This document shows positions 58,315-64,000 of a DNA stretch of 64,000 nt, in pieces. Below the pieces are notes generated by a model. That model did no database searches. It had not been told where the DNA came from and worked only from the letters and a program-made list of their open reading frames with translations. Origin of the DNA: Stutzerimonas stutzeri TS44 (GTDB lineage: Bacteria > Pseudomonadota > Gammaproteobacteria > Pseudomonadales > Pseudomonadaceae); contig AJXE01000014.1 in assembly GCA_000263395.1 (NCBI GenBank), positions 48,795 through 112,794 of the forward strand, read 5' to 3'. The position numbers and the translations under genes are program-made. Within the stretch, counting starts at the first letter, position 1. Each line of letters starts with the position of its first letter.

Positions 58315-59258
58315 GTCAGGGCCGCAGCCTTCGCCTGTTTCTGGTGGACGGTACGCCCAATGGCTTGCTCACTGCCGAGATCATGAACTGGACCGGCCAT
58401 GTGCTGACCGGCCCACGCAGCAAACTCGCCGAACTGGTGCAGCGCCCCGAGTGCGCGCGCACCGGGGTGTACTTTCTGGTCGGCCCCGACCCGGACAACA
58501 GCCTGCGTTCGAAGGTTTATATCGGCGAGTCGGACGACGTAGCCAAGCGCCTGAAGAGCCATAACCGCCCAGAAGAGGCGGGCGGCAAGGACTTCTGGGA
58601 GCGCGTCTGTCTGGTGACCAGCAAGGATCAGAACCTGACCAAGGCTCATGTGAAGTACCTGGAAAGCCTGCTGATCAGCATCGCCGGCAATCTGGGCCGC
58701 TGCGAGCTGGTCAACGGCACCGCGCATGAGTACGTCAGCCTGCCAGAGTCCGACCGCGCCGATATGGCTTTCTTCCTGGAGCAGATCCGCACCGTGCTGC
58801 CGGTGTTGGGCTTCGACTTCCTGCGTGAGCTGACCAAACCTTCCGCACCGGCTGCGGCCAGCACCGCAGCGCCGGTCAGCCGCTCCCCGCGCTTCAGCCT
58901 GGAGGTGCCACGCTACCGCTTGAGCGCCCAGGGCCAGGAAATCGACGGTGAATTCTTCGTACTCAAAGGCTCCAAGGCTCGCGCTGAATGGGTGGGCACC
59001 GAGCGTGGCTATCAGGGGCTGTTCAAGCAACTGGTTGACGAGGGCGTGCTGGTCACCGATGGCGGCGAGCACCTGACCTTCAGCGACGACTACGCCTTCA
59101 GTAGCCCCAGTGCGGCAGCGGCCGTGGTCTGCGGCCGTGCTGCAAATGGGCGTACATCTTGGGTGGTTGAGGGCACAGGGCAGACATATGCCGCTTGGCA
59201 GGATTCGCAGTTGAATAGCCTGGTATCTGGAGCAAGCAGTCCATCAAGTGATGACTGA
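58311..59258 (+). CDS. GIY-YIG nuclease-like protein with DUF4357
   Basis: 315 residues. GIY-YIG core: GVY (52-54), VYIG (69-72), R80, H84 and E118 in KYLESLL, matching the catalytic pattern. The C-terminal part (about 195-300) holds YRLSAQGQEIDGEFFVLKGSKARAEW, typical of DUF4357, a domain often fused to restriction-linked nucleases. Translationally coupled to hsdS. It may cut DNA independently or act with the Hsd complex; its role is not established. Confidence 0.85.
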   Translation: MSQGRSLRLFLVDGTPNGLLTAEIMNWTGHVLTGPRSKLAELVQRPECARTGVYFLVGPDPDNSLRSKVYIGESDDVAKRLKSHNRPEEAGGKDFWERVCLVTSKDQNLTKAHVKYLESLLISIAGNLGRCELVNGTAHEYVSLPESDRADMAFFLEQIRTVLPVLGFDFLRELTKPSAPAAASTAAPVSRSPRFSLEVPRYRLSAQGQEIDGEFFVLKGSKARAEWVGTERGYQGLFKQLVDEGVLVTDGGEHLTFSDDYAFSSPSAAAAVVCGRAANGRTSWVVEGTGQTYAAWQDSQLNSLVSGASSPSSDD

Positions 59259-59279
59259 CCACGGAGCGCAGGAGGCGTT

Positions 59280-59780
59280 ATGAGTGAGCCTATGTTGAGT
59301 AAGGCTGCTGAGCTGGAGTTTCAGAAGTCTTGTTATGGCAAGTGTGCCGCGATTAAGCGCAGTGAACTGAGGCCTCTATTGGATGAGAGGAAGCTGCTGG
59401 CTTCTGATCTGTTCTACCAGGCCCTTCAGTACGTCATTTCGCATAGCGAGAAACACCGTGAATACAGCCGTTTGGGAGTCCTGGTAGATCTTTTCGATGT
59501 ACGGGATAACCAGCTTTTTATCGCCTATTGGCTCAGTGAGCGCCTAGGCCTGAAGTGCTCGATGGACAAAGGGCAAGTTCGTTTCAAGGCCACTGGGCAA
59601 CCGGCCAAGCCTGACTTGCGGTTCAAGGAAGGCGTCTCGGAGTTTTTTAAGCGGGGCTTGAAGCGCCCAGCGCAGGACACCTCCGCCGCGGAGAAGAAAA
59701 AACCGTTGCCAAAGCGGGTTGATATGCTGGATTCCTGGGCTCGGCTTCCCGGGAGCTACGGAGCGGGTAAGAGAAATTGA
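59280..59780 (+). CDS. Unknown protein in the R-M operon
   Basis: 166 residues with AGGAGG before the ATG. Mainly helical: KAAELEFQKSCYGKCAAIKRSELRPLLDERKLLASDLFYQALQ, HREYSRLGVLVDLFDVRDNQLFIAYWLSERLG (in parts), then a Lys/Pro-rich tail. Two cysteines (CYGKC). No named family. Its stop overlaps the start of the next gene, so its product is likely made together with it; perhaps an adaptor of the neighbouring nuclease. Confidence 0.7.
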   Translation: MSEPMLSKAAELEFQKSCYGKCAAIKRSELRPLLDERKLLASDLFYQALQYVISHSEKHREYSRLGVLVDLFDVRDNQLFIAYWLSERLGLKCSMDKGQVRFKATGQPAKPDLRFKEGVSEFFKRGLKRPAQDTSAAEKKKPLPKRVDMLDSWARLPGSYGAGKRN

Positions 59781-60463
59781 TCAATGTGGATGATGAAATG
59801 AAGCAGCGTCTGATCCTGGTGGACTACGAGAACATCGGTAAGATCGACCTGTCGCTGCTTGATGCTTCCTATAAGGCCATCATTTTTGTTGGGGCCAGGC
59901 AGAACACGCCCAAGGCTTCGCGTAAGTCGTCCACTGCGCATCGCTTTTCACGTGTGGACTTCCAGAAGATTGAGGGCGTGGGTAAGAACGCGCTGGATTT
60001 TCATATCGCCTTTCAGTTGGGGCGTACCTTTGAGACTGCGCCGGAAACGCAGTGCATCGTCCTTTCCAAGGATAAGGGCTTCGACCCGCTCCTGGCCTAC
60101 CTGAACAAGAACGGCTTGGCGTGCCAGCGCATTGCTGCGCTTGAAGAATTGTTGGCGGAAGAACTGTCTGAGCCAGTAGCTCTAGCCCCAGATAATGCAT
60201 GCGGACGCTGCGGCAAGGCCAGTTGCGTGGAGCACCTGGGTGGCAAGTGGTGTAGCCATTGCGGCCATTTCTCCAGCCCGCCGGATCCACAGCAGATGCC
60301 TTCTCGCCAGGCGAAGTATCGCGAAAAGAAAAAAGACAGTTACAGCTACGAACCGCTGATGGGGACCTGTGCCTGGTGCCACCAGCGAACCGACATGAGT
60401 GGTGGCATCTACGACGACGGTGAGTGGATGTGCCCGGGCTGTATCAGCGCTTACGCCCGATAG
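59777..60463 (+). CDS. PIN/NYN-like nuclease with C-terminal zinc ribbons
   Basis: 228 residues (ATG at 59798 also possible, giving 221). The PIN-like core has RLILVDYENIG (D16, N19), EGVGKNALDFHIAFQLG (D74) and VLSKDKGFDPLLAYL (D99, D103), the acidic set of a metal-dependent ribonuclease. Zinc-ribbon cysteines: C142/C145 with C159/C162, and C198/C201 with C219/C222. Possibly degrades RNA, or recognises cut DNA ends, under control of the Hsd system. Not in canonical Type I operons. Confidence 0.8.
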   Translation: MINVDDEMKQRLILVDYENIGKIDLSLLDASYKAIIFVGARQNTPKASRKSSTAHRFSRVDFQKIEGVGKNALDFHIAFQLGRTFETAPETQCIVLSKDKGFDPLLAYLNKNGLACQRIAALEELLAEELSEPVALAPDNACGRCGKASCVEHLGGKWCSHCGHFSSPPDPQQMPSRQAKYREKKKDSYSYEPLMGTCAWCHQRTDMSGGIYDDGEWMCPGCISAYAR

Positions 60464-60517
60464 ACAGTATTTGGTGTGCCGTTCCCAGGGATGGCCGAGA
60501 AGTTTAAGGATAAAACC

Positions 60518-63500
60518 ATGAGCCACATCCACCACGAATGCGAACTGGAACGCCATATCGTCGAGCAGCTTGAAGCTGCCGGGTGGCTGGTTGGCAAGTC
60601 CGCCGACTATGACCAGGGGCGTGCGCTTTTCCCCGAGGATGTGCTGGGTTGGTTGGAGGGCAGCCAGCCGGCGGCCATGCACAAGCTGCGCGCCATGAAC
60701 GGTGCCGGCACGCGGGATGTGGTGCTGGACCGGCTGATCAAACAGCTGGAAAACAAGGTCGATGGCGGCACGGTGAATGTGCTGCGTTATGGCTTTGCAG
60801 TGGCGGGTGGCGGCACCCTCGCTATGAGCCAGCCACTGCCCGAAGACGAGCGAAACGACACGGTGATTGCCCGCTATGCAGCCAACCGCCTGCGCGTGGT
60901 CCCGCAGCTACGCTACTCGCTGGATAAGGCCGACGAGATCGATCTTGCTTTCTTCATCAACGGCATTCCAGTCGCTACGGTGGAGCTGAAGACCGACTTC
61001 ACTCAGTCGGTGCAGGCCGCCATGCAGCAGTACCGTATGGATCGCCGCCCGGAGCGCAAGAGCGGCGGCCTGGAGCCACTGCTGACCTTCAAGCGCGGCG
61101 CGGTAGTGCACTTCGCCATGAGCGACAGCGACATCCGCATGACCACCAAACTGGCAGGAGATTCGACCTTCTTCCTGCCGTTCAACCGGGGCAACGATGG
61201 CGCCGCCGGTAATCCGCCGGGCGAGAACGGCCATTACCCGGTGAGCTACTTCTGGGGGCGAGTGCTGCAGAAGGACAACTGGCTGCACATCTTCCACCGC
61301 TTCGTGCTACAGGAGCGCAAGGAAGCTCAGGACGTCAACGGCAAGACCTATTTCAAGGAAGGCCTGATCTTCCCGCGCTTCCATCAGTGGGAAGGCGTGA
61401 CCAAGATGATCGACGCGGTGCGGGTTGAAGGGGCAGGACAGCCCTACCTGATCCAGCACAGCGCCGGTTCTGGCAAGACCAATACCATCGCCTGGACCGC
61501 GCACTCGCTGATCCGCGTGCGTCGTCCGGATGGTGAGCCGTATTTCCACAGCGTGATTGTTGTGACCGACCGCCAGGTGCTCGATCAGCAACTGCAGGAT
61601 GCCATCCAGCAGATCGAGCACCAGGCCGGTGTGGTCTGCGCCATCGACCGCCAACAGTCGAGCTTGCCGAAGAGTCAGCAGTTGGCCAAGGCCATGCTGG
61701 ATGGCGTGCCGATCATCGTCTGTACCCTGCAGACCTTCCCCTATGCGCAGAAGGCGATTCTTGGCGAACAGAGCCTGCGCAACCGCCGCTTCGCCATCAT
61801 CATCGACGAGGCACACAGCTCCACCGGCGGCAGCACGGCGGACGACCTGCGCTATGTGCTGACCGGGCAGAGCGAGGCTGAGTGGGAGAAGCTGTCCAAG
61901 GAGGAGCGGCTGTCCGTGTGGCAGAGCTCGCGTAGCCGGCCGGGTAATGCCAGCTACTTCGCCTTCACCGCCACGCCCAAGCATTCGACGCTGAGCCTGT
62001 TCGGCCGTCCGCGCAACCCGGCGCAGCCCGTCAGCACCGACAACCCGCCGGCACCGTTTCACCTCTACACCATGCAGCAGGCCATCGATGAAGGTTTCAT
62101 TCTCGATGTGCTGAAGAACTACACCAGCTACGAGGTGGCGTTCAAAATCGGCAGCGAGATGGTCGATGACAAGCGCGTGGACGAGAAGAGCGCCGGGCGC
62201 AAGCTGGCCAAGTGGCTGTCGCTCAACCCGGTGAACGTGGGGCAGAAGGTCGAGCTGATCGTCGAGCATTTCCGCAAGAACGTCGCACACCTGCTCGGTG
62301 GCCAGGCCAAGGCCATGGTGGTGACCAGCTCGCGTGCGGCAGCGGTGAAATACCACTTGGCGCTGGAGGATTACTGCAAGCGCAAGGGCTACGACAACGT
62401 GCAGGCCATGGTGGCCTTCTCCGGTGAAGTGCCCAACACGGATGTGCAGGAGCCCAGCCTGCCTGCCGATCATCAGTTCAGCGAAACCAACCTGAACCCC
62501 GGCCTGCATGGCCGTGACATGCGCAAGGTGTTCGACACCCCGGACTACCGAGTAATGATCGTCGCCAACAAGTACCAGACCGGCTTCGATCAGCCGAAGC
62601 TGGTGGCCATGTACCTGGACAAAAAAATATCCGGCGTGGAGGCGGTGCAGACGCTGTCGCGCTTGAACCGTACCTTCCCCGGCAAGGACAAGACTTTCGT
62701 TATCGACTTCGCCAACAAGGCCGAAGAGATCCTCGCGTCGTTCAAGACCTTCTACCGCGATGCCCAGGTGGCGGACATCCAGGATCCGAACATCGTCTAC
62801 GACATTAAGCAGCGTCTGGATGGCATGTTCATCTACGAGCAGGCTGAGGTAGAGGCTTTCGGCGACGCCATCGTCGATCCAAAGGTGACGCACCAGAAAC
62901 TGTTCTCGCTGACGCAATCAGCTACTGACCGCTTCAACGGCAAGCTGAAGACGCTCAACGACGCCATCGATCAGTGGGAAAAGGCTTGGGAAAAGGCCCA
63001 CGACGAGGGCAGCGACAAGGACATGGAGTACGCCGACGTACAGCGCTCGGAGTACTGCAAAGCCCGCGACGAGCTGATGATCTTCAGCGAGAGCCTGACC
63101 AAGTTCGTGCGCAGCTACGAGTACATCGCTCAGCTCATCGACTTCGCCGACCCAAGCCTGGAGGCATTCGCCAGCTATGCCCGCCTGCTGCGCAAGCGGC
63201 TCAAGGGCATCACGGCGGAGCAGGTGGATCTGGGCGATCTCAAGCTCAGTCACTACAAAATCAAGAAAGGCGACAACCTCAGTGGCGTCGGCGTGCAGGC
63301 GGAAACGCCCGGCCTCTACGGTATGAGCGACAACGGCCTGCGTGACGCCCGCGACCGCGAGAAGAAGTACCTCACCGAGCTGATCGAGAAGCTCAACAAC
63401 GCCTTCGGCAAGGACATCACCGACACCGATCAGGTGGCTTTCGCCGTGCACGTTTCCGAGAAGCTACGCGCCGACAGCGTGGTAATGGCCCAGGTGCAGA

Positions 63501-63700
63501 ACAACACCATGGAGCAGGCCATGAAGGCCGACCTCCCCTCAAAAGCCATCTCTGCCATCGCCGCTGCCATGAGCAGCCATACCAGCATGGCGACCAAGCT
63601 GCTCAGCGACGAGTCGACGCGGGATGTGTTCCTGACGGTGGTCTACGAGTTGCTAAAGAAAGATGCGGGAGCGGATTTGCTGGGGGCGGCGCGAGATTGA
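60518..63700 (+). CDS. hsdR: Type I restriction endonuclease subunit (HsdR)
   Basis: 1060 residues. N-terminal PD-(D/E)xK nuclease with D142, E156 and K158 (IDLAFFINGIPVATVELK region), then the SF2 translocase: Walker A HSAGSGKT (314-321), DEAH (430-433), SAT-like FAFTATPKHSTL, and QTLSRLNRTFPGKD. The C-terminal part is helical. Start at 60518 has AAGGA upstream. Its gene is separated from hsdMS by three accessory genes and 54 bp. Cuts unmodified DNA after translocation. Confidence 0.95.
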   Translation: MSHIHHECELERHIVEQLEAAGWLVGKSADYDQGRALFPEDVLGWLEGSQPAAMHKLRAMNGAGTRDVVLDRLIKQLENKVDGGTVNVLRYGFAVAGGGTLAMSQPLPEDERNDTVIARYAANRLRVVPQLRYSLDKADEIDLAFFINGIPVATVELKTDFTQSVQAAMQQYRMDRRPERKSGGLEPLLTFKRGAVVHFAMSDSDIRMTTKLAGDSTFFLPFNRGNDGAAGNPPGENGHYPVSYFWGRVLQKDNWLHIFHRFVLQERKEAQDVNGKTYFKEGLIFPRFHQWEGVTKMIDAVRVEGAGQPYLIQHSAGSGKTNTIAWTAHSLIRVRRPDGEPYFHSVIVVTDRQVLDQQLQDAIQQIEHQAGVVCAIDRQQSSLPKSQQLAKAMLDGVPIIVCTLQTFPYAQKAILGEQSLRNRRFAIIIDEAHSSTGGSTADDLRYVLTGQSEAEWEKLSKEERLSVWQSSRSRPGNASYFAFTATPKHSTLSLFGRPRNPAQPVSTDNPPAPFHLYTMQQAIDEGFILDVLKNYTSYEVAFKIGSEMVDDKRVDEKSAGRKLAKWLSLNPVNVGQKVELIVEHFRKNVAHLLGGQAKAMVVTSSRAAAVKYHLALEDYCKRKGYDNVQAMVAFSGEVPNTDVQEPSLPADHQFSETNLNPGLHGRDMRKVFDTPDYRVMIVANKYQTGFDQPKLVAMYLDKKISGVEAVQTLSRLNRTFPGKDKTFVIDFANKAEEILASFKTFYRDAQVADIQDPNIVYDIKQRLDGMFIYEQAEVEAFGDAIVDPKVTHQKLFSLTQSATDRFNGKLKTLNDAIDQWEKAWEKAHDEGSDKDMEYADVQRSEYCKARDELMIFSESLTKFVRSYEYIAQLIDFADPSLEAFASYARLLRKRLKGITAEQVDLGDLKLSHYKIKKGDNLSGVGVQAETPGLYGMSDNGLRDARDREKKYLTELIEKLNNAFGKDITDTDQVAFAVHVSEKLRADSVVMAQVQNNTMEQAMKADLPSKAISAIAAAMSSHTSMATKLLSDESTRDVFLTVVYELLKKDAGADLLGAARD

Positions 63701-63942
63701 TTGCGTAGGCGCGTGCCCTGCTGGTTTGGCCTGCTGAGGAAAGGCTGGCTCCCCGAGCCTACGGATCAGGCCATCCATGGCATCTGTTTCTCATGCGCTG
63801 TGTGAATCAGTCTCGCGCGGTCTGTACTCGCCCAACCCTTAGCGTCGTCATCGATAGCTAGGTAGTACTCCGTCGAACTCGAGGATCAGCAGTCGCTTCA
63901 TGAATGAGGTGATGCACGGCGGGATTTCATAGTGTTACGGAG
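63701..63942. other. Non-coding stretch after hsdR
   Basis: About 240 bp without a gene I can support; I see no terminator with a T run. A large palindrome follows. Confidence 0.5.
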
Positions 63943-63989
63943 ATAACCTGCCAATCATTGCCATTTAATGGCAATGATTGGCAGGTTAT
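63943..63989. repeat. Perfect inverted repeat with 22-bp arms and 3-nt loop
   Basis: Arms 63943-63964 and 63968-63989 are exact complements around TTA; core CCATTTAATGG. AT-rich for the region. No T run follows, so it is not a usual terminator. Could be an operator, protein-binding palindrome, or mobile-element end of the next island gene. Confidence 0.85.
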
Positions 63990-64000
63990 GGCGCAATTGC

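Larger units (their letters stand above)
49131..64000. mobile_element. tRNA-Thr-integrated genomic island, left part
   Basis: The element begins at the 3' end of tRNA-Thr and runs past the right edge of the window. It holds a P4-type integrase, AlpA-type regulator, TrfA-like initiator with iterons, RHH regulator, membrane protein and a Type I restriction-modification operon. Several genes (for example 50489-51187) have lower GC than the core. The right attachment site is not visible, so total size and any mobilisation genes are unknown. Confidence 0.85.

Noticed and set aside
61307..62917. A 536-codon minus-strand frame opposite hsdR
   Set aside because: Opposes the SF2 motor motifs of HsdR; no start signal or domain.
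63701..64000. A right attachment site (copy of the tRNA-Thr 3' end)
   Set aside because: No match to the tRNA 3' end was found; the border must lie outside the window.

Overview
The window reads as a high-GC gammaproteobacterial chromosome of the Pseudomonadaceae, most likely the Stutzerimonas (Pseudomonas) stutzeri group. The basis is gene content and order: a MASE2-type adenylate cyclase near trkH, a cpxS-cpxP-cpxR cluster, yciI-yciB-rnm-yciO-trpS-scpA-scpB, dapE-rlmA, a phosphate-selective OprP/O-type porin, egtB-egtD, lhr, and several small proteins I associate with pseudomonads. The assignment comes from reading the proteins; no database search was possible.

Region 1 (1-49.1 kb) is core chromosome. 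1-5 kb: end of an EamA-type exporter, an AraC regulator, adenylate cyclase CyaB, a DUF808 membrane protein and TrkH. 5.2-10.2 kb: a YkgJ protein, a nitroreductase, the Cpx-like envelope-stress system (with a GTAAA-N6-GTAAA site between cpxR and cpxP), a small anchored coiled-coil protein, YciI and YciB. 10.4-14.8 kb: RNase AM, YciO, TrpS and the condensin partners ScpA and ScpB. 14.9-18.4 kb: a three-gene GldA/GldF/GldG-like ABC system. 18.5-24.9 kb: a cold-shock protein, RlmA, DapE, TcdA, the porin behind a Pho box, and a COG3146 acyltransferase. 24.9-32.9 kb: PpiA, a LysR regulator, a CigR-like protein, a DEAD-box helicase and the ergothioneine genes egtD and egtB. 33-44 kb: the very large Lhr helicase (probably clipped by an amber codon), lipoproteins, a degenerate pseudouridine synthase, a PQQ-type sugar dehydrogenase, CvfB, DUF488 and DUF2945. 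44-46.6 kb: an AT-rich intergenic region and a secreted GH5 glycosidase with three copies of an 81-residue N-terminal domain. 47-49 kb: a three-gene envelope/stress operon (nutrient-deprivation-type protein, YqjE/holin-like, DUF3618).

Region 2 (about 49.13 kb to beyond 64 kb) is an integrative element inserted at the 3' end of a tRNA-Thr(CGU) gene. It has a P4-type tyrosine integrase preceded by repeated GAGTACC arm-type sites, a gene of unknown function, an AlpA-type regulator/excisionase, a TrfA-like replication initiator followed at once by four iterons and an AT-rich stretch (a complete-looking replication origin), a ribbon-helix-helix regulator with palindromic operators over a divergent promoter, and three unknown genes including a multi-pass membrane protein. 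The cargo is a Type I restriction-modification operon, hsdM-hsdS-[GIY-YIG/DUF4357]-[unknown]-[PIN/NYN-like nuclease with zinc ribbons]-hsdR, in which three accessory genes sit between hsdS and hsdR. A perfect inverted repeat with 22-bp arms lies at the right edge. The right attachment site is not in the window.

The most interesting parts are the replicon module inside a tRNA-integrated island, the nuclease genes embedded in the Type I operon, and the triplicated domain of the GH5 enzyme.
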